Shown here piece after piece: positions 18,313-27,517 of a stretch of DNA of 64,000 nucleotides. This stretch comes from Verrucomicrobiota bacterium (GTDB taxonomy: Bacteria; Verrucomicrobiota; Verrucomicrobiia; CAIQCK01). A program made the position numbers and the translations under genes. The stretch lies in contig JACRQF010000006.1 in NCBI GenBank assembly GCA_016222825.1, positions 62,001 through 126,000 of the forward strand. The letters are read 5' to 3'. The notes beneath the pieces are model-generated. The model saw only the letters and a list, made by a program, of their open reading frames with translations, did no database searches and had not been told where the DNA came from. Numbering within the stretch: position 1 is the first letter of the stretch; each line of letters begins with the position of its first letter.

Positions 18313-19407
18313 ATGGCTGACGAAACAGTGCCCAAGCCTCCCGTGCAGTGGAAAGAAGGCGAAAGCGGCCCGCTCCATGCGTCCGTGCTTTTCATGGACT
18401 TGGTGAGTTCCAGCGACTTCGCCAGTGTGATGGGCCTGAAGGACTACGCCGACTACGTCTCGGCTTTTCATGACCTTTGCATCCGGCAGACGAGATTCTT
18501 CTTCAAGACCTTTTCCAAAACGGAGCATGTAGACTATAACGTCGAACTCGTCGGCGACGAACTGGTCGTCTTCCTCCACACGGAAAGCCCGCCAAACGAT
18601 GTCTATCTGCTGATCTGCCTGGCCGTGACGCTCAAATGCGGCTGGCTCGGTTGCCCGCTCAACACCGAGCGCCTGTTCTCGGGCCTGTCCAGCACCGGCC
18701 TTGCGGCGGGCATCAACTCCGGCCTCGTTTGGGCGCGAAGAACCGCCAAGGGTTTCACCAAGTGCGGTTTTGCCATCAACGCCGGCAAGAGAATCGAATC
18801 CGCCTCGCGCGAGGGAGACCGTTATCAGGTGTTCGTCTCCGACCCTGCGTTCAAGCAAATCAACCGGCGCATCCGCAACCTGCTCTTCGGTCCGCGCCGC
18901 ATCACGCCGATGAAAGGCGTGGTGGTTCCCCTCGGCGTGCATGAACTCGCGGAATGCTTCATGAATGTTGGCAAGCGCCTCGAGCCGGAGCTGCTTCAAG
19001 GTTTCGTCCGCCTCGGCCGTCAGGCGCTTCAGCGCAACACTTTCGATTTGTGGGTCCACACCTGCTGGCAGGTGTATCAGGCTTCGGTGGCCGGCGACCG
19101 CATCAGCGACGAGGCGCTCAGTCTTTGCGAGCATGTGCTCAACATTGATCCCACGAATCCGGCGGCCCTTTATCACGCCGGGCAGGGCATGGTCGAGCGA
19201 AAGGACCTGGAGACCGCCCGCCTTTACTACGAGGATCTCACGCGCCACTGGCCGAAGTTCTCGGACGGCTGGCTTGAGCTTGCCCGCACCTGTCGTTCGC
19301 TCGGCCTGAAGGAGGATGCGCGCTGCAGCATCCTCCAGGCCCGACGCCGGGGCATCCCTGAAGAAGAGTTTTCGGGGGCGGCGCCAGATTCCCAACAGGT
19401 CACCTGA
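18313..19407 (+). CDS. Class III nucleotidyl-cyclase-like domain with TPR-like C-terminus
   Basis: SVLFMDLVSSSDF, VELVGDELVVF, FAINAGKRIESASREGDRYQVFVSD; TPR-like C-terminal half. Confidence 0.65.
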   Translation: MADETVPKPPVQWKEGESGPLHASVLFMDLVSSSDFASVMGLKDYADYVSAFHDLCIRQTRFFFKTFSKTEHVDYNVELVGDELVVFLHTESPPNDVYLLICLAVTLKCGWLGCPLNTERLFSGLSSTGLAAGINSGLVWARRTAKGFTKCGFAINAGKRIESASREGDRYQVFVSDPAFKQINRRIRNLLFGPRRITPMKGVVVPLGVHELAECFMNVGKRLEPELLQGFVRLGRQALQRNTFDLWVHTCWQVYQASVAGDRISDEALSLCEHVLNIDPTNPAALYHAGQGMVERKDLETARLYYEDLTRHWPKFSDGWLELARTCRSLGLKEDARCSILQARRRGIPEEEFSGAAPDSQQVT

Positions 19408-19429
19408 CAGCAGTCCGCCTCACCGCACT

Positions 19430-20236
19430 TCAACGTTTCGTTGCTCGAAGCAAAGCGCGATTGGCCGCGAAGGCCCGAAGCAAACTCTTCACGTCGAACG
19501 GACGCAGGTCCGGATTTGCGCCGACGAGCAACGCGCACATGCCGGCGACCGCAGGTGTGGCAAAACTGGTCCCGGTGACTGTCGTCCTGCCTCCGCCCGC
19601 AGCAGCCACCACCACTTGGTCGCCATGAGCCACAAACTCGATGACGTGGTCTTCAGCAAAAAGCAGTTGCAGCGGTGAAGGGAACTTGCCGATGTCCACG
19701 CCGATGCACGTGGCGATCTCGGCGGGAAAACCGTCGTCCGTGAGCGGCACATTTCGCCTCGCGGCAATGACTATCTGGTTCTGGCGATAGGCAGTCTGAC
19801 AAAGCTCGTGCAGCGCCCCGGCGAACTTGGCATTCGCGGCCAGGCTCATATTGATGATTCGCGCCCCCGACTCGATGGCATGCTGGAAACCGGCGACCAT
19901 GGTTTCACCGGTGCAGATGTTCTGGTCGTCGAGAACGCGCACATCCAGAATGCGCGCGTTGGGTGCGATCTGCGTGACGATGCTTGCGACGGCAGTCCCG
20001 TGGCCATACAGGTCGTTGTTTCGCGAAACCGGATTCTTGCGTATCCGCTGTCCATTCGCGCCGCTTTCCACCCGCACGGCGCGAACCACACGGCCCGTCA
20101 GTTCCTGATGTTTCGCGTCCACGCCACTGTCCACCACCGCCACGGTGACGGGGCGCAGTTTTTGTCCTCGCAGTTTCTCAAGACTGACTTCAAGTGCGGC
20201 TTGGAGGCTCATGAGTCGGGCGTTCGGTGCGTTCAT
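19430..20236 (-). CDS. S8 subtilisin-like serine protease, compact, no signal peptide
   Basis: VAVVDSGVDAKHQ (Asp), GHGTAVASIV (His), GTSFATPAVAG (Ser). Confidence 0.92.
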   Translation of the reverse strand: MNAPNARLMSLQAALEVSLEKLRGQKLRPVTVAVVDSGVDAKHQELTGRVVRAVRVESGANGQRIRKNPVSRNNDLYGHGTAVASIVTQIAPNARILDVRVLDDQNICTGETMVAGFQHAIESGARIINMSLAANAKFAGALHELCQTAYRQNQIVIAARRNVPLTDDGFPAEIATCIGVDIGKFPSPLQLLFAEDHVIEFVAHGDQVVVAAAGGGRTTVTGTSFATPAVAGMCALLVGANPDLRPFDVKSLLRAFAANRALLRATKR

Positions 20237-20898
20237 TCCGCCACCAATCCGGCGATGTCGGAAAGCAGGCGGACAATCTGCGCCTTCGCTCGTGGCCGGC
20301 TCTGAACGATTCGGGCCACGGCATCCAGCAGTTGTTGCTCGCAGCGCTCCTGCTCGCTGACGGCACGGAGACGCCGGGCATCTGTTCGAGCAGCTTCCAC
20401 CGCGGCAAGCCGGCGGGATTGCTCGACGACGACGCCCGCAACTGCGGCGACTCGCGCATAGAGCAAAGCATCGTTGCTGTTGAAGAGCTTCCCCGCGCGC
20501 ACACTCACAGCCGTCAGCACACCAACGAGTCTGTCGCCGATTAACATGGGCGCCGCGAGAACCGATTTGGGCGCCTCTGATCTGCCGTCGCGTCGTTTTG
20601 CCTGTCGCGTGCCAAAGGTGGGCGCGCCAATCTGAACTTCTCGCGTCTGCGCGGCAAGCCCTGTGATGCCCCTGCCGATGGGAACGCGTTGTCCGATCAA
20701 GGTTCGTTCGGATTCGTCGCTGCCGATGGTCATGGCAAAGACGAGGTCCTTCTTTCTCTCGTCAAAGACCAGGAGCGACCCCTCCTCAGCGCCGACGAAT
20801 TGCGCGCCCATCTCGATGAGCAGCCGGAGCACGGCCTCCTCGGGGGTCTTGGATGAGATTCCGAGATATGCGTCAAGGACTGAATTCGACTTCATCAT
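20233..20898 (-). CDS. GAF-domain protein, translationally coupled to subtilase
   Basis: LIEMGAQFVGAEEGSLLVFDERKKDLVFAMTIG...RVPIGRGITGLAAQTRE...VLAAPMLIGDRLVGVLTAV; 4-bp overlap with next ORF. Confidence 0.85.
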   Translation of the reverse strand: MMKSNSVLDAYLGISSKTPEEAVLRLLIEMGAQFVGAEEGSLLVFDERKKDLVFAMTIGSDESERTLIGQRVPIGRGITGLAAQTREVQIGAPTFGTRQAKRRDGRSEAPKSVLAAPMLIGDRLVGVLTAVSVRAGKLFNSNDALLYARVAAVAGVVVEQSRRLAAVEAARTDARRLRAVSEQERCEQQLLDAVARIVQSRPRAKAQIVRLLSDIAGLVAE

Positions 20899-21043
20899 AG
20901 AACGCGATCCTTCAAGAGGGATACTGCGCCTCTCGCCGGAGAGCGACAATCACTTTCTGTTGGCATGATGGGTTGCGCCGGAAACCTTGAACAGGAATTT
21001 CCGGTTGACACCTCCATGCTGCGCAGTCTCTCATCGCTTCGCG

Positions 21044-22327
21044 ATGGCAACGACAGCCGCGAATAAAGCCGCCAAGATACTGAGCGAAGCCGTGATCGGC
21101 TACGCCGCAAAGCAGCCGGAAAGACTGTTTCTTCAAATTCGTGGCAACGAACGCCCGCGGCAACAAGCGCGAAACTGCGGCGGCCGCCCGCAGCAATGGC
21201 CGCAGTGCTTCGTGGTGCGGTTGACGGGCCGGTGCAATCTCGCATGCGCCTACTGCTTCGACGCAGCCAACGGTTCGCGGCGGCAAGATCTTGATGTGGC
21301 GACGGCCCGGCAGATCGCCGACTACATCCTGCGGACCCCCGGTTCAAAACCGGTAATATCGTTTTTCGGCGGCGAGCCGCTCGTCAACTGGGAGACAGGC
21401 CGGTTTCTCATCGAGACGCTTCGTCGCGAAGGGCGCGCGAACGGGAAGATTCCCTATTTCAACGTCATCACCAACGGCACATTGATTACGCCGCCGTTGG
21501 CACGGGAACTGGCCAGCGACGACATCACCGTTCAAATCAGCATAGACGGGCCTCGAAAACACCACGACCGCCACCGGCGCGACCCCAGCGGGGCCGGCTC
21601 ACACCAAGCAGCGCTTCGCGGGCTGGAGTTGTTGCGCGCAGCCAGTCCGAAAGCCAAAGTGGATGCGCAAGCGGTGCTCACGCCCGGCAACACGGACCTG
21701 ATAGGTATCGCGAAGCATTTGAAGGCGGTGGGATTTCGGCGCATCAAGTTTCTGCATCTCACCGACGACGAGGGCGGCGGAGAAGCGTGGTCGGCGGCAG
21801 CCGTGCGCAGGTTGATTCGGGAACACGAGAAGTTCTATGTCTATTATCTCCAATCCGTTATCAACGGACACCCGGAAGTGGACATGGGGTTCGCCCATCT
21901 TATCGCGTCGCAACCCGAAGGTCCCCACGGTCTATGCACGTGCGGGTCAGATGAGATATTGATTGACGCGCGCGGCGACATTTACCCATGCCCGAAACTA
22001 TACGGGCAGAGCGCCGTCCCGGCGCTTGGTAATTGTGCCACCAGCGATCCAAGCGCGCCGCCGAACATTTCCCGGCCTACGCAACCGCTGGATTCCGAGT
22101 GTGCGCAATGCTGGGCATACGAGTGGTGCGGCGGCGGCTGTTCGTTCCAATGCCAGAAGTGCGCGTTGACACCCTCCAGCCACAGCAGCGTCACCCAGAA
22201 ACTCTGGTGCGACCTGATGCGCGCACGGTTCGCGCGGGCTGCGATTACATACCGTCTGCTGCGACGTTCATTCCCGAAATGTTTGGAGTCCATCCAAAGG
22301 CTCTTTAGCGATGTGACTCTCGGATGA
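21044..22327 (+). CDS. Radical SAM/SPASM-type peptide maturase
   Basis: CNLACAYCF; SFFGGEPLVNW; C-terminal CAQCWAYEWCGGGCSFQC. Confidence 0.88.
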   Translation: MATTAANKAAKILSEAVIGYAAKQPERLFLQIRGNERPRQQARNCGGRPQQWPQCFVVRLTGRCNLACAYCFDAANGSRRQDLDVATARQIADYILRTPGSKPVISFFGGEPLVNWETGRFLIETLRREGRANGKIPYFNVITNGTLITPPLARELASDDITVQISIDGPRKHHDRHRRDPSGAGSHQAALRGLELLRAASPKAKVDAQAVLTPGNTDLIGIAKHLKAVGFRRIKFLHLTDDEGGGEAWSAAAVRRLIREHEKFYVYYLQSVINGHPEVDMGFAHLIASQPEGPHGLCTCGSDEILIDARGDIYPCPKLYGQSAVPALGNCATSDPSAPPNISRPTQPLDSECAQCWAYEWCGGGCSFQCQKCALTPSSHSSVTQKLWCDLMRARFARAAITYRLLRRSFPKCLESIQRLFSDVTLG

Positions 22328-22425
22328 GAAGTGGTGTGGCGCATTGCGGGGATTGGTATTGATTCAGGCCTGTTGTTTTGGCATTAGTAGCGCGAACAGA
22401 AACTCGAAAAAAAGGAGCGCCATCT

Positions 22426-22671
22426 ATGAAAAAGAAAACCATCAAGAAGACTGCATCAGTCAAGGTTGTCGCGGATGGAACAAACTGCGTCACGTTGGTG
22501 TTTCCCGAGGGAACGGTCCTGAAGGGGAAGAAGAAGCTTTCTATCAAGGATGTGGCCAAGGTGCTGAGCGCCGTGGAAACCGATGAGGTTTCAGGTCAAT
22601 GTTACCTGCATTCCCTGAAGGAAAGAATTCAGGTGCGCACTCCGAGCGCGATTGGCGGCGTTCGTGGTTAA
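22426..22671 (+). CDS. Putative RiPP precursor peptide 1
   Basis: RBS AAAGGAG; MKKKTIKKTASVKVVADGTNCVTLVFPEGTVLKGKKKLSIKDVAKVLSAVETDEVSGQCYLHSLKERIQVRTPSAIGGVRG; homologous to 25751-25987. Confidence 0.75.
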   Translation: MKKKTIKKTASVKVVADGTNCVTLVFPEGTVLKGKKKLSIKDVAKVLSAVETDEVSGQCYLHSLKERIQVRTPSAIGGVRG

Positions 22672-23005
22672 CCGTGAGTTGAGCTAGACGGCGTCGTCTC
22701 GGTGTGGCGTCGTTCTCTCGCGAGGGGCTGCGCGATTCAAACGCCCCTTTCACATGCGCTCGGTCACTTTCGATCAAGGACGTGGCCAAAGTGCTGAGCG
22801 CTGTAGAAACCGATGAGGTTTCGGGACAATGCTACCTCCACATCAGGAAATTGGAGTTAATCCGGGACGGCGTCCGCACGCCATCCGCAATCGGCGGCGT
22901 GCGCGGTTAACCGTGAGTTGAGCGGGACGCCCTCGTCCCGATGTGACGTCGTTCTCTGGCGAGGGGCTGCGCGATTCAAACGCCCCTTTCACATGCGCTC
23001 GGTCA
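22537..23005 (+). repeat. Partial tandem duplication (about 230 + 239 bp) covering precursor 3' half and downstream hairpins
   Basis: Unit A 22537-22766, unit B 22767-23005; CGAGGGGCTGCGCGATTCAAACGCCCCTTTCACATGCGCTCGGTCAC in both. Confidence 0.9.
22704..22910 (+). CDS. Putative leader-truncated RiPP precursor 2
   Basis: GTG-start ORF ending LSIKDVAKVLSAVETDEVSGQCYLHIRKLELIRDGVRTPSAIGGVRG; starts inside the intergenic repeat. Confidence 0.55.
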   Translation: MASFSREGLRDSNAPFTCARSLSIKDVAKVLSAVETDEVSGQCYLHIRKLELIRDGVRTPSAIGGVRG

Positions 23006-24745
23006 CGTCATGAAAGGGTTTCCTGCATGCCCAGCTTTGAGCAACGGGAAAGCCGGAACGGTTTGTCTAAGAACCTCGTTTGCGAGGATGTCCTTGCGGT
23101 AGCCTATCGTCCGATAGAAGCGGGCGATTCCGCTTTCCACCAGTTCGATGCAGCGTTTGCCCTTGGGCTCGTCATGCCAGAACATGTTGGAAAGCGACGC
23201 GGCCTTTGTCATTGAGCGTATCCCATAAGCAGCCGGTGAGTTGAAAACGTCTGACCCGAACAGGAGTTGGAATCGGTTCAAACTGAAGGTTGTTTTGGGA
23301 ACGCTGCGAATGAGGCCTGCCAGGAAGCTGAGGGTTCGGCGGCATTTTTCATAAGCCTCGCCAGGGAACCCGTAAATCATGCAGTAGTGGTTGTAGATGC
23401 CGTGCGCCGCGGAATCGCGATGAATCTGCTGTGTCACTGAGCGGTAGGCATTCCCGGTCAGCGCGGTCTTATTCATGCGGCGCAGGGTGGCGTCGTTGAT
23501 GGACTCCAATCCGAAGATCAACTCAGCGCAACCCCCGCGAGCCATTGTCGCGATGCGTCTGGCATCCCAGCGGGGGTCTATACGAGTCCGAAGCGACCAC
23601 TTGGCAGTAATGCCGGCGTCACGCGCCGAGACGGCTAACGCCGTCGCCGCTTCTGGGTTGATCCCCTGATCGCAGAAGACGATGGTCGAGGAGATCTTGG
23701 AAAGCTGGCGCAGGCTGGCAGTCCACCTAGTCGGATCATCGGATTCCGTATCCGGATCGCCGGCTCGCCGACGGTGCCGGCTGTTGTGCCGGCAGAAGAC
23801 GCACCGGTTCCAATAACAGCCGCGGGAAGAAAGCCGGTGCAGGATCACCAGCTCTGGAGAGAATATCCTGGAGCACTGCCGGGCCGCTTCCTGGCGCAGA
23901 CGCCCGAAATCCAAATCATCAAGCGCGTTGTGTCCGAGACTCTGCTTGCCGCTGCCGGACATGTGCGCATCGCCAAAGCGATGGAGGTTCTCGATCTGTT
24001 GCGTCTTCTTTGTCTCGGCAAGTTGGTTAAAAGTCTCAACCAACCCTTCCTCTGAGATAACGATTCCATCAGTTTGTTTGAGCAAACCGGCGTATCGGCG
24101 GCTGTGTTCGACCAGGTAATCAGTAGCGTTGTTCTCCCAACTGTGGCCGTGGATGAGCACAGTGTTGCCACGCCGACGGAATCGTTCACACAGAATGCCG
24201 AGATGCAAAATATCGGTGTAGCTGTAGGTCACCGCGCTGACAATATTGGCATCGAAGAGTTCCCGGATCGTCTTCGAGCGCGTCCGGTAGAAATCCATGA
24301 TGGGGTTTCTTTCACTCCGAGCGTAGGCCAGAACCTTCCCGAGAGGTCGCTGGGTATCGTAGGTAAGACCGTAGGCCGAGAGTTCTTGCAGGTTTCCGCC
24401 GCTGAACTGTCGTAAGAGATTTGAGGCCACCGCCAGATAGCTGCCGAGGCAGGAGATAGCGTCCAGATATCGCTCCGGGTTATAAAAGCGTTTCGGGTCC
24501 CGAAGCGTGGCGATGGTGCTGGACTCAATGACAGTGGCCAGGAACTTGATTTGCGGGACCGCCGCCCGACCGAGGTGCTTCCGCAGAAAACCGAGGAAGT
24601 CCGCTGAGAAAAGGTATTCCCAGAAAAGCAGGTTGAGGTTCTCAAACCGGACTTCGTCCTGGATTTTCCGGCTCAGCAGAGTGAACTCCGGATAGGCGTA
24701 GAAAGTCGTCGGAAACCGACCCGGCAATACAATGGATTGGATCAT
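23003..24745 (-). CDS. Radical SAM protein, probable B12-binding-type RiPP maturase
   Basis: SSRGCYWNRCVFCRHNSRH (CX4CX2C), SLRTRIDPRWDARRIATMARGGCAELIFGLESINDATLRRMNK. Confidence 0.75.
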   Translation of the reverse strand: MIQSIVLPGRFPTTFYAYPEFTLLSRKIQDEVRFENLNLLFWEYLFSADFLGFLRKHLGRAAVPQIKFLATVIESSTIATLRDPKRFYNPERYLDAISCLGSYLAVASNLLRQFSGGNLQELSAYGLTYDTQRPLGKVLAYARSERNPIMDFYRTRSKTIRELFDANIVSAVTYSYTDILHLGILCERFRRRGNTVLIHGHSWENNATDYLVEHSRRYAGLLKQTDGIVISEEGLVETFNQLAETKKTQQIENLHRFGDAHMSGSGKQSLGHNALDDLDFGRLRQEAARQCSRIFSPELVILHRLSSRGCYWNRCVFCRHNSRHRRRAGDPDTESDDPTRWTASLRQLSKISSTIVFCDQGINPEAATALAVSARDAGITAKWSLRTRIDPRWDARRIATMARGGCAELIFGLESINDATLRRMNKTALTGNAYRSVTQQIHRDSAAHGIYNHYCMIYGFPGEAYEKCRRTLSFLAGLIRSVPKTTFSLNRFQLLFGSDVFNSPAAYGIRSMTKAASLSNMFWHDEPKGKRCIELVESGIARFYRTIGYRKDILANEVLRQTVPAFPLLKAGHAGNPFMT

Positions 24746-24769
24746 GGTTTCCTGACCGGCGCGCGGATA

Positions 24770-25540
24770 TTAGCCAGCAGTCGCAACGAACATTCCCCAA
24801 GGCGCGTCCGGCCCCGCGGCCGTGAACTTGGTTCGGAATCCGTTTGCCGCCAGGAATTCCTTCAGCACACCGCCATGCCTCTTTGCGCTGAGGTCGTGGT
24901 ATTCCCCGACGATCTTTCGAATCCGAGAGATGGTTCTGGCCGGTGCAGAAAGCAGGATGTCGTATTCAGCGCCTTCGCAATCGAGTTTCAGAAGATCCGC
25001 ATGGCTTATCTTGAAGCGGGAGAAAATTTGTTCCAGCGTGATCACGCGAACCCGTTCGGTCCTGCGCGGCCTTCCCGACGATGAGTTCCAGTTCCGGTAT
25101 TCCGGTCGGATGGAATGAATCCCGCCGTGGAATCCGCGGTAGAGGGTCACGTGCTTGTTGCGGCCATCCGCGACGGCGTAGTGGTAGGCGGAGATGTTCG
25201 TGATGTGATTGTTTCGGACGTTGTCGGCCAGTGCCAGGAAGTTGTCGGACGCGGCTTCGAAAGCAAGAATCCGCGCCGACGGGATGTTCCATGCCGCCCA
25301 GATCGAAAACAACCCAACGTTTGCGCCAACGTCGAGCACAGTGTCTCCCGGCTTGATCCGAAACTGAGCCGAAGGCAGGTAGCAACGAGTGCCGATAATT
25401 TCAGAGAACATCTCCCTGAATGGAACTTCTCGCGGAGCAGTCAGCAGGAGTCCATTGGAGAGGCGAAAGAAGTTTCTCGAATCCAACTTCCATTTGGGAG
25501 AACGCTTCATTCCAAGACTCTGTTTAGCCATTGCGCTGAT
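24770..25540 (-). CDS. FkbM-family methyltransferase
   Basis: DTVLDVGANVGLFSIWAAWNIPSARILAFEA; ADLLKLDCEGAEYDIL. Confidence 0.85.
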   Translation of the reverse strand: MSAMAKQSLGMKRSPKWKLDSRNFFRLSNGLLLTAPREVPFREMFSEIIGTRCYLPSAQFRIKPGDTVLDVGANVGLFSIWAAWNIPSARILAFEAASDNFLALADNVRNNHITNISAYHYAVADGRNKHVTLYRGFHGGIHSIRPEYRNWNSSSGRPRRTERVRVITLEQIFSRFKISHADLLKLDCEGAEYDILLSAPARTISRIRKIVGEYHDLSAKRHGGVLKEFLAANGFRTKFTAAGPDAPWGMFVATAG

Positions 25541-25750
25541 GCTAGCTTGGCGATGGGCCGCTTCAAGTAGAATGTTCCTGCGCCCCTGCGCGCACGAGTT
25601 ACCCGCCACCTCGTTACTTCAAGCTTGACGCACTATCAGCGCCAGCGTAGTGGCTTGCGGTGACGAATAAGAAGGCAAGGACTTGCCCGCTGCGTGTTTT
25701 GTTTTCGGATCGCCGAGTGCAGCGAGGTTGGCCATGAAAGAACGCGAATC

Positions 25751-25987
25751 ATGAGCAAAAAAACCATCAAGAAGACTGCATCAGTCAAGGTCGTCGCGGA
25801 CGGATCAAACTGCGTCACACTGGTGTTCCCCGAGGGAACGGTCCTGAAGGGCAAGAAGAAGCTTTCGATCAAAGACGTGGCCAAAATCTTGAGCGCTGTG
25901 ACAACTGGTGAAGTCGAGGGGCAAGCTTGTTGGGGGCGGATTGTCAATACACCCAATCCGACTTCGATTGGCGGTGTTCGCGGCTAA
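25751..25987 (+). CDS. Putative RiPP precursor peptide 3
   Basis: MSKKTIKKTASVKVVADGSNCVTLVFPEGTVLKGKKKLSIKDVAKILSAVTTGEVEGQACWGRIVNTPNPTSIGGVRG. Confidence 0.75.
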   Translation: MSKKTIKKTASVKVVADGSNCVTLVFPEGTVLKGKKKLSIKDVAKILSAVTTGEVEGQACWGRIVNTPNPTSIGGVRG

Positions 25988-26101
25988 GCACAGACTTAAC
26001 GGGATCGCATCTGAGACCGGCTTTGCCTAACCCGATGCGGCAAGCTTGGATCCGGCGCGAAAACCACGACTACCATTGCTGAGCGTAGGATAATGGGTTC
26101 C

Positions 26102-27517
26102 CGACAAGAGATGACGATGAGCAAGGAATTTGAATCTTTCGCGGACGAATGGGTTCCGTCGCGATTCAACATGGCGGTGGACCTCCCGCGCGGTCGCAAG
26201 GCGGTGTTCAACAGCTTCAACGGTTCCTTGGTTGTCATCACCGCCTCGACATGGCGGCGTTATCTCAAGGCCGGTTGCGCGATTCCTGCACGACCTCAAG
26301 CCTCTTCCGATGACGTGGATGTCTTGTGCTCGACTGGCCTGTTGGTGTCCAAGTCGGTCAATGAACTCGACCTGCTCCGGTTGCGCGACCAGACGGCGCG
26401 TTTCAACAACGGGAAACTGGGTGTGACCGTCGCGCCCACGCTGGCCTGCAACCTGAGTTGCCGTTACTGCTTTGAGAGCGGTGTCCAGAAGGCCGGCCAC
26501 GGCAAGACGCTGACGCGCGACCGTGAGGATGAGATTGTCCGTCACATTGCCGTGTCCGCACGGGGGAAACGATCGCTGGATATGAGCTGGTTTGGCGGTG
26601 AGCCGCTGCTGACTGCCGAAGCCATCGCCCGCATCAGTTCGCGATTGATCCCGGCATGCGACCAAGCCGGCGTGAAATACTCGGCCGTCCTCGCCACCAA
26701 CGGCATGCTCTTGAGCCGGGATGTCGTTCGATTGCTTCGCGAGTGCCGCCTGAAGTTTGTGCAGGTGACTGTGGACATCCCCGCGTCGGAAAAACGCGAC
26801 CGTCTCGGCCGGGATACGGCAGGGCAGGTGCTGAACAACCTGGTATTCGCTGCACAACGGCTGCCGGTGCATCTTCGCATCAACATCGTCCGCGACGACA
26901 AGGCGGGGTTCGATGCGCTTTACAGGCAGTTGATCCGGCGCGATTTGCACCGGCATCTTCAGGCTTTATTCTTCGCTTATGTGTTTGACCCGGAGTGTGG
27001 CGGTCGCCATGCGCGTTTTGCGGCGATGACTTATCCGGCTTACGCCCGAATCGCAGCGCGTGAACGGCGGAAGGCGCGAGCTTTGGGTTTGCCGGTGCAT
27101 GCCGATTTCCGGCCCACACAGGTTGGCTGCATCGCCACCGATCGCTTCAACATGGTCATCGGTCCCGACGGCCGGCTTTTCAAGTGCACCGAAGATATTG
27201 GCATGGCGGAGCGGGCCTATGGCTCCATCGAGCCGGGCAGCCCTGTGAAGCTCAACAATCTGGTGCCATGGCTGCTTTATGACGGGTTGCAGGATCCGCG
27301 ATGCGTCCGATGCCCGATTCTGGCGGAATGCAACGGCGGTTGTCCTCACATCCGGCGATTCCAGCCGGGACAGCTTGAAGCGATGCGTTACTGTGAAGGC
27401 CATCTTCAGGAGATCAAAGACCGCATCCGCGAGTGGGCAACAGACCACCTCGGCCGCAGCCCGCGCCGGAGCGCTACGATAGTCGAGCCGGGTAGCAAGG
27501 AGTCCGCCGACAGATGA
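26102..27517 (+). CDS. Radical SAM/SPASM-type peptide maturase
   Basis: CNLSCRYCFESG; MSWFGGEPLLTAEA; GCIATDRFNMVIGPDGRLFKCTEDIG; CVRCPILAECNGGCPH. Confidence 0.9.
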   Translation, partial: RQEMTMSKEFESFADEWVPSRFNMAVDLPRGRKAVFNSFNGSLVVITASTWRRYLKAGCAIPARPQASSDDVDVLCSTGLLVSKSVNELDLLRLRDQTARFNNGKLGVTVAPTLACNLSCRYCFESGVQKAGHGKTLTRDREDEIVRHIAVSARGKRSLDMSWFGGEPLLTAEAIARISSRLIPACDQAGVKYSAVLATNGMLLSRDVVRLLRECRLKFVQVTVDIPASEKRDRLGRDTAGQVLNNLVFAAQRLPVHLRINIVRDDKAGFDALYRQLIRRDLHRHLQALFFAYVFDPECGGRHARFAAMTYPAYARIAARERRKARALGLPVHADFRPTQVGCIATDRFNMVIGPDGRLFKCTEDIGMAERAYGSIEPGSPVKLNNLVPWLLYDGLQDPRCVRCPILAECNGGCPHIRRFQPGQLEAMRYCEGHLQEIKDRIREWATDHLGRSPRRSATIVEPGSKESADR

